Of a DNA stretch of 64,000 nucleotides, positions 48,801 to 60,306 are shown piece after piece. The notes beneath the pieces were generated by a model. That model saw nothing but the letters and a program-made list of their open reading frames with translations. It did no database searches and was not told where the DNA came from. How positions within the stretch are numbered: the stretch's first letter is position 1; every line of letters starts with the position of its first letter. Both the position numbers and the translations under genes were made by a program. The DNA lies in assembly GCA_964036155.1 (NCBI GenBank), contig OZ038423.1, positions 63,131,249 through 63,195,248 on the forward strand. Reading direction: 5' to 3'. Source of the stretch: Diploscapter coronatus (taxonomy: Eukaryota; Nematoda; Chromadorea; Rhabditida; Rhabditidae).

Positions 48801-51740
48801 AACCCTGCCTGCACATTCTTCTTTCTTCTTTCGAGTTAACCTTCCTCGTCATTGTCTCAGAGACTCTGTCATCTGAACATTCACCATTCGGAGTAATCGA
48901 ATCAGGCTAAGGGAATTCAACAACAGCAACCAGAAGAATGTCTGCCTTGCGCCTGGTGATCGCTAAATCTGCTTGCCTTCCACCTGCCTGACTACTGGAG
49001 TGACTAACTGACTCTTGATTGCCACTCCTTCATCTTGTGTCAATTATTTTCTAATTGGCTCTCCCATTTCGACCGACAATTGATTCTCTAGAAACTTCTC
49101 GACTTTTCTCAATGAGTAAATAGAAAATTTCTAGACCTTTTCCCTAATTTAATCGTTGATATCTAGCGTGAAGTGATGCAATTAAATAATGGCCAAATAT
49201 CTGTTACTTTTCTTTCGATATGACATTTGAGGTTCTAGGTTCGTTTTAATGTCTGGTCATAGGTGTCATTTGTAAGACAACCTCTATTTTACAACACGCT
49301 ACGGCGTGAAATTTTTGCTATATTACGGCACGATTTTATAGCATGAAGAAAGAAGAACTATTTCAAATCCATTGAAAATCGTGCCGTCGTATACTAATTT
49401 CGTCATTTAACATTCAGAAACTCTGTAACTACATATTAGTTTTCATCGAATTTGTCATTTTTGAGCAATATGTTTTTGCCTCTCGAAATGTCTCTGACAC
49501 GTCTGCTCTGTGCTGTTTGTTTATTAATTTCATTGAAATTGCGAGGAGAATTGGCATTTAGTCAGTTGAAATGAACAAATTGATGAAAATGTCGGAAATT
49601 CTGCTGTCAGATCGGAAATCTCCGCATTTCCATGAATAAATCAACAGCTTTTCAGCTGCTTTCTTCATCCGTTTGTCATTCTTTGCGATAATCATTCTAT
49701 TTAACTCAATTTCCGTTATTCTAATAGTGACTTTCACGATTCTATCACTTAGCAGTTCTAATTTAAGTTATGTGTGTTGCGCTGTTGTCATCTCTAATGC
49801 CTCCGTCCCAGTCATCCCGAGACAATTCGATTTGTCTTTTTCCTCATTCCCTTCTCCTCGTTCCATTTCCGATTGTTTCTTGTCTCCCGTCATAATTTCT
49901 GCATTTCAATTCCGTTGTTTTCTCAACATCAAAAGGGGCATTTAAATGGAAGAAGTAGATCGCCATGCCTACACAAATGGCAGTGGAAGTGGGGTGCTGC
50001 GTCGTGGAGAGGAAGGTAGGTAGAGACTAAAAAATGCACCCGTTTGGCTTTGAGTGCATTTTGCAGCCGTTATTTTTGGAGTGGCTGCAAAACATCAACA
50101 CGCAGTGTTCATGTGTAATTATTGTGCTCCGGTGCAATGCCATTTATGTGTTGGAATGGGATTAGACGCAGATCTGGGATATAACGGGGATAAGACAGAT
50201 CTGTGTGGGTTTAAGGGGATAAGGGAAGGACGGCTTAGAGTCAATAAGAAACTTACATTTGTGTGCCATCTGGCGCTGCGCAACGAGCAACGTGAAACAA
50301 ACAGTGTGACTTTTTGATTGAGCCGATCTCTGGAAACCACTGCTGTTTGTATTCATTTGATTTTTTGTTCAGTTTATCATTATTCCACCGTTTTTCAAAC
50401 ATGATTTTCTTGAAAAATCAACTCGAAAACTTACTCTTTCCAAAATTTTCGTTCCTATTTGAATTCAATTCCATTTCTAATTTGTGCAGATTGTTGTCGA
50501 AATACATTCATACACATCCCAACTAGTAACGATCAGCTAAAATTTAGAAAAAAAAATCGTGGAATTCATAGAAATCAGGAAAAAAACCGGAAAAATAAAG
50601 AAATGCAAAGTGGTATACGAGAGAAGTTGAGCCAGTGGCTTTTTGTCGTAGAATCACTTCGCCTCTTTTTATTTTCAAAATTTCCCATTCTTTCTCAACC
50701 TATTTTCGAAGTTGCATTTTGGGGTGACTTTTAACTTCTTCAGTTCTTCCACTTTCTTCATATCCATTTCGATTCCTTTCCTCGTCAGTCATTTTCCGCA
50801 TTTTCGCATTTCCTTTCTCCTTTCCCTCCGCTCTAGCTTATCTTCCATCTACTTTGCTCCTAGCCATAATTCGCTTGTCCTTCTACTTCAGGCCTTCAAA
50901 AAGACATCAGCCATTTTCCAAAGAGAGTAATCGAAGTCGAAGAAAGGTTCTCGAAACTCGACTCGACTTTTTCACCTTGTTTTGTTCGCTCAGTTTCCAT
51001 AAAACACAATGTCTGTTAATCAACTGCTGAGTTTACGATTTCCTTGTATTCTAATTACTTTTTTGCAATAATTTCACAGACCTCTTACTTTTCTTCGAAT
51101 ACATCAAGTTTATATTCACCCACATTCAGCTGTCTAATCTCACAAATACAATAATTCGTTGTGGTCTCGCGAAGTACAACGCCGTCAGCTTTCATATTTT
51201 CCGAGTTTTTGCTCATTTTCCTATTTAGGTGCATTTGCATTGCATTGCATTCTTTCACCTTGTTCTCAAGTCAGCATTTTCTCAAGATGAAAATATCCCC
51301 ACTCCTGCAGAATTATGTTCATTTCTCATGCACCTGCCTCGCTCTGCTGAACTTCGATACCTGGCCGCTTCTTCTCCTTCTGCTCATTATTCTCGCTTCG
51401 TTCTTCGATTTATCAAATTGTCTTGCAATTTCGGATTCTCCTTCGAATGTTCCCATTTAGCTCCTTGCGAACGCAATTTCAGGTCTATTACGTCCATTTC
51501 AGGACAAGGAGCTCTTTCAGACAAAATTTCTATTTATTTTCAGCTATTTTCTATCCCTATTTTCAATACTTACATTTCATTATTCTTCGTTCGATTTCAT
51601 TCAACTTTTTTTCGAATTTTATTTTAAAATAGAAATTTAAGATTCCACCAGAAATAGAGGAATGGACAGAAGTTGACCGGCAGATGTAAATACAACCAAC
51701 CGACTGATTGTGAAGCTTCTCTGTCAGATCGAACACCGAA
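45804..51740. other. Gene-poor region upstream of ncx
   Basis: Nearly 6 kb with no supportable gene. Open frames at 47.2-47.9, 49.7-50.9 and 51.2-51.6 kb on the plus strand are pyrimidine-driven (Ser/Phe/Leu-rich). A short ATG frame at 49947 (MEEVDRHAYTNGSGSGVLRR) leads into a GTAGGT donor-like site but has no identified partner exon. Regulatory sequence for ncx may lie here. Confidence 0.5.
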
Positions 51741-54700
51741 ATGAGGAGATCAATCGCTTCGATTCTTCTGCTGGCTGTTGCTGTAGCTGCTCAGGAAGTT
51801 CGAAAAAATAGTCACGATGAAGTAAGAATTTTAATATCTCCATGAAATTCAGTTTTGATATAGCCTATTCGGGTTTGGTGATTAGAAGATGTGTTTTTTT
51901 ATGAATGATATTCTTTCACGCATGTTTTCTATATTTGTAGCCTCTCGATCATCGTTACCGGCTGTATTTGTCACTGGATATTGAGATTAGTAAATATAAA
52001 AGAGAAGAAAATGTCGGTGACAAACTAGTGGCGGTAATCAAGCTACAATAGATACAAGGTGTCTCCCCCATGCCATGTACATCATTCTGAGCATCCTGTC
52101 TCAATTCATCCGAAAAAAACTTTTCTTCCAATTATGAAATTTGGGTAGATAATTCTTTCGAAAAATTTTTAAAGTAAAGTAGTCAAAATATTTTGATCAG
52201 CATTGAAAGATGATGATTTTTCATCTATGGTTCAGGCATAAAATTGCAAAAATTAAAGAAAATTCAGGTGAAGTTAGAAGGAGAGTGTAGCAAAGCGAAG
52301 CCTTGCGCTCCAGGCGTCATTTTGCCTGTTTGGCAGCCTCAGGTTTGATCTTGGGTCTCTAACATTTTCTCATTCCCGATTTGCAGGAAGGCATTTCGAT
52401 CTTCACGATCATATTCCGAGCCACAGTCTACCTCATCGCCATGTTCTATTTATTCTTTGGAGTTTCCATTGTCGCTGATAGGTGAAATTATGGCTCGAAA
52501 AAAACAAATTAGTAAATTTTCCTGATTAGATTCATGGCTGCAATTGAAGTTATCACTTCGCAGAAGCGAGAAGTCAAAATGAAGAGGGTTAATTTTCAGT
52601 CCGATCTTCAAATCAATTTCTGAATTTCTTTAGATAACAGGCGAGCCATACACAATCCTTGTGCAAGTATGGAATGAAACTGTCAGTAATTTGACGCTCA
52701 TGGCTCTAGGTATCACAAGACTACTCCTTTGAGTTGAAACTGAAGTTCTCACTTTTCAGGCTCATCTGCCCCTGAAATCCTGCTGTCGGTCATTGAGATT
52801 TTCGGAAACAACTTCGAAGCAGGTAGTAAACTTTCATTCATATTTACTGCCATAAAAAGACTAGTTGCGAGCGTGCAGTGCATTAATCAACTGCATTTCG
52901 TCAGCCACTTGCCCACTTAAAAGACCTTGTTGAGTCGTGTTTTTCTAACTCTTTCAAAACGAACGCTCCCTAATTCATCAATCGAATAAGAGAATTGCGA
53001 AATCAATTAAGACCAGAATTATCCAACTTTTATCGTAAAACGGCATTTATTGGTCCTTTTTCTAGGCGACTTGGGACCATCGACAATCGTTGGTTCAGCA
53101 GCTTTCAACCTGTTCGTTATCATTGGGATCTGCATAATGGTGAGATCTTTTCCTAGTTTTAGCAAAAAGCTATATATTTTTCAGTGCATTCCAAATGGAG
53201 AAGTCCGAAGAGTGCAGCATAACGGAGTGTTCTGGGTGACAGTTGCATGGTCCACTTTTGCCTATGTCTGGCTCTATCTTATTCTCAGCTTCTTCTCGCC
53301 AGGAGTTGTCGAGGTAAGAACACAAGATACGTTTTTCATCTCAGCGATTTCCGATTTTTTGCTTTTATCGAAATTTCTATCTATTGTTCAAAGAATGCAT
53401 TTTCTCTCATTTTGACCTGATTGCTACCAAAATTAATTTAGTTTTTCTTTAGCCAGTCGACCTCTAGAATGTTTGTATTGTTTCAACATTCTGAAATTTA
53501 AAAAATTGGCACTTTGCTTTCTAGAGTCGAAGTGTATCATTTTCTTAAGTGCACGGATTTCTAAAAATGATTTTTATTATGATTTCCTTAACCTTCTTTC
53601 GTTGCATTAGTTTCTGTTTAGGTGTGGGAAGGCTTCTTAACATTCATCTTCTTCCCATTCACAGTTCTAACTGCCTACTTCGCTGATCGATATGCAGGAC
53701 AATTCGGACAGAGGTTTGTTGAATTTAAGAGCTCCCAAATGAACGAAAAATTGCAGATTCATTTCTGGTCCAATCCGATCATTTGTGGGCAGCACTCGAT
53801 CACCCCGAGCTAGGGCCGATTCCACCAAGAGGGATGTCAGATTGGAGAATGGAAAGGATGATCATAGGCCAGTTTTCCATGTGTTTATGATTGTTATTTT
53901 TATCTTGAGTTGCTAACTAGCTTATTGTGGAGTATTTTGTTAAATTTTCAATTGGATTTTTAGAAAGGTTGTTAGTCTATCTGAAAATTTTCTTATCTTT
54001 ACAAGAAGGCAAATAATTCAATAAGATCAAGCACATGAGGCAAAATTTTGTTATTCCAGCTCTTTTAAACCGATCACTTGCTAAGTCTAATATCTCCATT
54101 TCAGAACTTCCCTAATTGGCGACGAAGACGCGGTTGCCTTTGAAGAACATAGGAAAGAGTATCTTCAGATCTTCAAGGAGTTGCGGTTTGTTTGAGATTT
54201 TCGTGCAATCCAAATGAATGAGTTTTCCAGAGAGCAGCACCCCGATGAACCAATCGTGGAGATCGAAAAATTGGCCACCGAAAAAGTCGTCAGCAAATCG
54301 AAGAAGTCCAGGGCTTTCTACAGAATTCAGGCAAGATTTATCAATTATTGAAATTGAATTTTTGCGTGGAATTCAGTCAACTCGAAAATTAATTGGCTCA
54401 GGCGATATCACCCAGAAGAAGTTGAAAGAAGTCATCGAAGAGGAAATCGCGCAGCAACCGGAGAAACGAAAAGAAAATATGATCATTATCGAGTTAGTCA
54501 ATTCCAGACTTGGAACTTTTCGAAATTTTGACACCCACTTTTTCCAGAAAATTCTAAAAATCACACTCGCACTCGCGGGTTTTTATTTACAAGTCTAGTC
54601 AATTCAGCTTTTATTAGTAGATGATAATTTGAGAATATTAGAAATTTTTGAGAACCAAAAATTCATCTTTCTCCGTTAAATTAAAACTTAATTCTATATA

Positions 54701-57700
54701 CTTAAAACGGGAATGAAGTATCCTTCTCATGCGATAATTATTTGGCTGCAATTCAGATTCAACCCTGCCCACTACATGTGTCTGGAGAGTGTGGGAGACG
54801 TCAAACTGAAAGTAACTTGCGATCGAGGAGGAGCCGATTCGAAAAGTACTGTCCAAGTACATTACAGGTTGAATTTTAAGTTATCCTTATTTTCTAAGCA
54901 TGTTTTTTTCAGAACAATCGCCGACACTGCACAAGAACAGTCAGATTTCATTCCGAAGGAAGGAACAATCACATTCCCGCCTGGAGTTAATGAGCGGGAG
55001 ATATCTGTTGAAATTGTCGACAATGACATCTACGAAGATGATGAACAATTCATGGTCCGATTGTCGCAGGTATCTCTTTTTAAGACTTGATTTGCAATTG
55101 CGAGCGAGTTTTAAACAATGAATGAGTATCGAAATGCTTCAATACGTATAGATTTTGCCGAAATATTTTTTCTAAAACTTGCTGACTTTCAAATGATATA
55201 GGTTGGAAACGAATCTAAAACTTTTCATCTCATTTGGTACATGGGTAATTCGAAAATCACTCATCTAAAATGTTATGCTTTGTTAAAAACTTCTGTATTG
55301 AGTCATGCGAGAAACTCAATCCTGCATATGCTTTGCAAGTCAGGAAGATCAGGTTACACCCCATTCGAAATCGATTGCTCAACGCAGCTGGCCAAATTTC
55401 GCTTTTAATCACTATCAGGGGTGAGACGGAAGTTCCGATTCTGATTCCGATCTCACGAAAAATTCAAATCATCCAAATAATTGGATAGTTGACTTACTTT
55501 ATTAGCTAGATTGCGATTCCGCCATCTTCCTCATTTTCAGCCATGAAAAATCAAGAAAATCCTTTAATTGATCGAACTGCACTGCAACTGCATGAATCCT
55601 ATCGAAAACGCCCTAAGAGTTAATTAGTCAATTACCTAATTATTTTGAACATAATTATCAAAACTAATTACCGAAGGCAGTAATTAAAACGCTAAACTCG
55701 CTTGAAAATTAGATTAGCTACGTTAAACAGTTGGTTTCGAATGGGGCGTGACCTGAGTTTCTTGACTTGTAAAATGTACGTACGCAGAATTGAGTTTCTC
55801 ACATAGCTCAGTGCGTCACAGTATTTTATTTTATCGTTCGATATTAACAAATGGTAATTCTTGAATATTTCTGACTACTCAATATTTCATTCATTCTTTA
55901 CATGCTTCGTAACATTTTCTTCCAGCCCCGCGCCTTCAACCAGGAAACATTCGTTCAAGTGCCAGTCCGTTTGGGAGCAGCGAGCACAGCCACAGTCCTG
56001 ATTGTGGATGACGATCACGCTGGAGCATTTGGATTCGAGAGCGAGAAATTCAAAGTATCTGAAAGTGCAGGAGAATTTGTTGCTGAAGTAGTGCGTACTA
56101 GAGGTATGTCTGACTATAATATTTCTGCTCTAATCATTCATTTCGTTTTTAAAATTCTTCAGTACCAAGAAATCATTACGTTATTTCAGTTTCTTCATTC
56201 CATAATATTCAGACTGGTAATCCATTACTTTGCAGGTGCAAGAGGAGAAGTATCGATCCCATACAAGACTGTAGATGGACAGGCAAAGGCTGGCAAAGAC
56301 TATGAGCATCAGGAAGGCGTACTCAGATTCAGGGATAATCAGACAAAGTAGAAATGTTCTTTAAAATTCTGTTAAATCGATGAATTTATAACAGCCCACA
56401 GCTAATACTTCATTTTTGCATGTTGTAACATTTTGTCAAATTTAAAGCACTGAAAATAAGGAAATGAAGTCTGCGCGGCTTTTAGAACAACTCGATTTGC
56501 TTCATTTTCTGATAAACATTAGTCATGAACTTCTGTGAAACGTAGGAAAAGCTTTCTTTACTCTCCTTCTAAAACGGCGTTTTCGATGTAATTTATCAAC
56601 TCATCAAATTTCAGAGCAGAAATCCACATTCCGATTGTGAACGACACGGAATACGAGAAATCGGAGGATTTCTACATCGAATTGAGCGAGCCGGTCTGGC
56701 ACAAGAACATCGGGGAGGATGTAAGTGCTTCAGTTGCTTTGCTATTCCATCCAATGGTTTGCGACTTCCTGCTGACCAACTCATTTCCATTCCATTTCTA
56801 TCCTTTCATCTGCCAATCTGCCATCTGACTGTAGAATAGTTAGACGATTAGACAAGCAAGGCTGAGCAATGAGCAATAGCCAGACAACGCAAAGCAATGC
56901 AAGGCAGTCACCCATTATTGTCTCAATTCATCAATTTATAACAGCATTCTGCAAACAATCCATATAATCAGTCACTTATCTCTTACCGTTTATAGCCTGA
57001 AACACAAGTTGTTAAACCTGAAAAACCACGCAGAAGGAAGAAGAAAAAGGTAAGGTCATAGGTAAACATAATCCGTGCACCTCCTATTTTCGATAGAAGC
57101 ATTTTCGAAGGGTTGAGTAATGAATTTTACATCAAGTATTGATTTCAAGTCCTAAGATAAAGATAGTTTTATCGAAACGAACTTCTTCCGAATTTTATGA
57201 ATGGATTACAGGGTGCGCCAAAAGTCTAGGCCGCTTAGAATGTTCTTAGAAAACTTTCGTGCGAAACTAATAAAAACTTTCTAAAAGCTTGGATTTTACA
57301 ATGTTCCAAGCTAGAACTTCATCTACATAGTTTGGTTCATTTGGTAACGAACCCTTCACTTTCTACGGTTCCAAATTCAAAAGTAAAAGTAGTCTAAATT
57401 TTTGGCGCACGGTAAATACCGTCTTCTTCGTAAACGTGTTTAGGGTTCGAAAACTAATCAGCTTCTCGAAAATGCTCAACAATCAGCCCTTCTGCTCCTG
57501 TGCCATTCCCCTATTCACTTACACGAACTCACCTTTACATTCACTAACTTTTCCATTTCCTACTAATCACAAGCAGTTTCACGTTCAACTTCACCCGTCT
57601 TTCGCTGAGTCGAAGCAAACGATGAAATTCCATTGCCAATTTTTCGAGCAAAAATAATACTAACGGAAAGATATTGCTTTGTAGAAAAAGTCAAACCTAA

Positions 57701-59797
57701 TAACTTCGGAATAATTTCCTATAAAATAATCACTCACTGTTCATTTTTATATTAACTTACAAAAAGGCTCAAATTTGCAAGATGAAGATCAGCCTTCTAT
57801 GGTTAAAAAGTTCATAAAACTGAATCGAAAAGCAATGTCTAATCACGAAAATAGCACAAACCATTTCCCTTCGTTGTAAAACTATAAGTTTATCACTTAC
57901 CACAACCATTACGTTACCCTTTTGTTGTTTCATTTGCTTTTCAAACTGCGGACTTCTATTTGGAATGGTCGAATTTTTGCGTTCTTTCGCATACCTTTTC
58001 CATGGGTTTCTTTCAAAATCACAGCAGTTTAGAAATACGCACACTGGTGTTTAGTGAATTCAGAAAGATTATTATGGAATTGCAAGTGAAGTACAACTTT
58101 TCAGGATGAAGGAATCGAGGGAAAACCTGTGCTGTCTTTGGCTCAGTGCAAGGTTAGCATCACAGAGGACAAGGTCTTCAGGAACTTCGTCGACAAGGTG
58201 AGAAAAGTCGAAATAATCCATAAATTTAGATTTCCTATGAAAAATGTTTCTAGTCCAGCTTCCTTTTTTAAACAACCAGTGAAATAAAGAAGCACAAAAT
58301 GTTTTTTTTTCATTTGAACTTGAATTAATGAAGATAATGTTTGATTCAGGCAATGACAATTGGAGGAGTGTCGATTATGGTGGGCACTTCGAGCTGGAAG
58401 CAGCAATTCAAAGAGGCCATCACTTTGGAGCCTGAAGAGGAGGGAGGGCAGATCACCCTCAAGGACAAGATCATGCACTACGTTTCGCTGCCTTGGAAGC
58501 TTCTATTCGCTCTCATTCCACCTACCGACTACTTTAAAGGTAATTCCTTTTATTCAGGAAAAACATTCCATAAATTGGATAGTCAATAAGTCATGCATTT
58601 ACTTCGAATGAAATTTATATTCTTACTAAGATCAAACTTTTATCAATTCGAAATCGGCAATAATTATTTTAAATCACAAATTTACAACGATCTTCATTCA
58701 TAAAATACGTTTTAATCTTAGGATGGGTTTGTTTCTGCGTAGCGATATTTATGATCGGAATGCTGACAGCCGTAATAGGCGATGTGGCTTCGCACTTCGG
58801 GTGCACCGTCGGGTTGAAGGACTCGGTTACTGCAGTCTCTCTCGTTGCAATGGGAACTTCTCTGCCAGGTCTGATGTTGCGGGTATCATTCATTCACTCC
58901 GTGATTTTCTTACAGACACATTTGCATCGAAAACTGCCGCTATCCAAGATAAATGGGCCGATTCTTCTATCGGCAACGTTACTGGATCTAACGCTGTAAA
59001 TGTTTTCCTCGGTATAGGAATTGCTTGGGCGATTGCTTCGTTCGTGCACTTCTATAGAGGAACGAAATTCGTGTAAGTCAATTCGAATTTCATGATTCCT
59101 TTTAAACTATTTAAAAGGGTAACTATTTTATGCTATTAAAGTATGAAGGAGCGAACATAACAAGATAAATTTGAGCATGAAGTTATGAACAAAAATATTG
59201 AGTCACCTTGATGTCATAATTGGTTTAAAAGATTCAAAACACTATGGAATCTAATCGGGTTGAAATTTGTCATAAATTCATGTCTTACATAGTCCAATGT
59301 GATTGCCAAATTTCATATGAATCTGTTGACTAAAAAGCCTCCCTGAAAATCGATTCTGAAATAGGCGTGACCTAATACCCTTTATCCATCACCGTTTTTA
59401 TGAGTTAAAATACAGCAGGACTCCCATTGAACTAAAATATGATTGTAAATTGAACTTTAAGATCAAACCTAAATTACTTTTGAATTTCTGGAAAAATACT
59501 TGTCTGATCATAATTATAGAACAACTTGCAGAGTCCATGCTGGCTCATTAGCATTTTCCGTTACAATGTTCTTGATTGGCTCCACAATTTGTATATTCTT
59601 ACTTCAATATAGAAGGTATGAGATATTCTTTCATCCAGATTATCAATTTTAATTTTAGATTCAACAAAAATGTTCATGCTGAGCTTGGAGGGCCTGCGGG
59701 CTGCAAAAAGATATCAGGATTTATCTTTTTCGGAGTTTGGGTAGTCTACTTGATACTAGCTTGTCTAGAAGCCTATTGTATCATTCCTGGATTTTAA
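51741..59797 (+). CDS. ncx: NCX-type Na+/Ca2+ exchanger
   Basis: Plasma-membrane antiporter that extrudes Ca2+ using the Na+ gradient. Exons: 51741-51821, 51941-52033, 52268-52342, 52387-52481, 52530-52587, 52634-52709, 52760-52822, 53066-53139, 53185-53313, 53622-53713, 54105-54185, 54231-54330, 54377-54492, 54757-54867, 54913-55069, 55926-56103, 56236-56347, 56615-56720, 56996-57049, 58105-58197, 58350-58539, 58722-58868, 58916-59072, 59532-59615, 59659-59797. They sum to 886 residues with no stop. Order: signal peptide; TM helices; alpha-1 repeat (ALGSSAPEILLSVIE, GSAAFNLF); cytosolic loop with Calx-beta domains CBD1 (acidic DNDIYEDDEQF, VDDDHAG) and CBD2 (VNDTEYEKSEDF); alpha-2 repeat (AMGTSLPDTFASKTAA, GNVTGSNAVNVFLGIG); last TMs ending CIIPGF. 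Intron 12 (54331-54376) is GC-AG. Exon 2 (31 residues) and Lys-rich exon 19 are the least conserved and could be alternative. Which C. elegans ncx paralogue it matches is not decided. Confidence 0.95.
54505..54597. mobile_element. hAT-like miniature element with perfect 8-bp target duplication
   Basis: A 93-base unit starts CAGACTTGGAAC and ends TTTACAAGTCTA, near-perfect inverted ends. It is flanked on both sides by GTCAATTC (54497-54504 and 54598-54605). An 8-bp duplication with CAG...CTG-type ends is typical of hAT superfamily elements. It lies 12 bases after an ncx exon donor. Confidence 0.8.
55349..55756. mobile_element. 408-bp element with long terminal inverted repeats in ncx intron 15
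   Basis: The left end (TCAGGTTACACCCCATTCGA) and reverse complement of the right end (TCAGGTCACGCCCCATTCGA) match closely. The similarity continues inward for roughly 60 bases (left ...CAACGCAG, right ...TAACGTAG). No coding capacity, so a non-autonomous foldback/MITE. No obvious flanking duplication was found. Confidence 0.65.
57209..57412. mobile_element. mariner-like miniature element (204 bp) in ncx intron 19
   Basis: Starts CAGGGTGCGCCAAAAGTCTA and ends TTTTTGGCGCACGG, inverted copies of one another with small differences. Each side is bordered by TA, the Tc1/mariner target. The GTGCGCCAAAAG end resembles mariner-family termini. No transposase frame inside. Confidence 0.7.
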
Positions 59798-60300
59798 ATT
59801 TACTGAATTAGATATAGAGACTATTTAATCATTATTAAATTACAAAAAGCGTAGTAATATCATTATCACTTAGAATATTACATTCTCCTCGAAAATATTC
59901 CAAATTTTACTGATCAACAAAACAAATCGAAACATTTCTCGTTGTTGAATGAATATGTGAGTTTCTTTCTAAAATTTATAAATAACTAGACTAAATTCAG
60001 AATAGGTACCAGTTTATTCTAAATTTGTTATTTATGAATTGCCGAATCTTCCAATTGACTGTTATGAGCTTTTCTTACAAACTCTGTGCCCCATTCTTAT
60101 CAATTTATCATGTTTCTTTCTCTTTTCTCCTCGAAACTTCTCGTTCTCCTGATGCTGAACTATTGCAAATGCAGGTTGAAGATTTTTTTCTAATTCATTA
60201 AATTAAATTTTTTTTAAATAATATAAATTTTGAGTTTAACAATACTACATGTACAAAATTTATTAATTGAGCAATCGAATTCAAAACAACAACATCGTAA

Positions 60301-60306
60301 TTTATT
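60301..60306 (-). terminator. Polyadenylation signal overlapping the asp stop codon
   Basis: On the minus strand the final codons read CAA TAA A, so AATAAA includes the stop codon TAA at 60304-60302. The 3' UTR could be only a few tens of bases. Between ncx (59797) and here nothing else is seen; the two genes converge. Confidence 0.6.

Noticed and set aside
49947..50018. ATG frame (MEEVDRHAYTNGSGSGVLRR) with GTAGGT donor as an alternative first exon of ncx
   Set aside because: It ends in phase 1 while ncx exons 2 and 3 begin in phase 0, so it cannot splice to them in frame.
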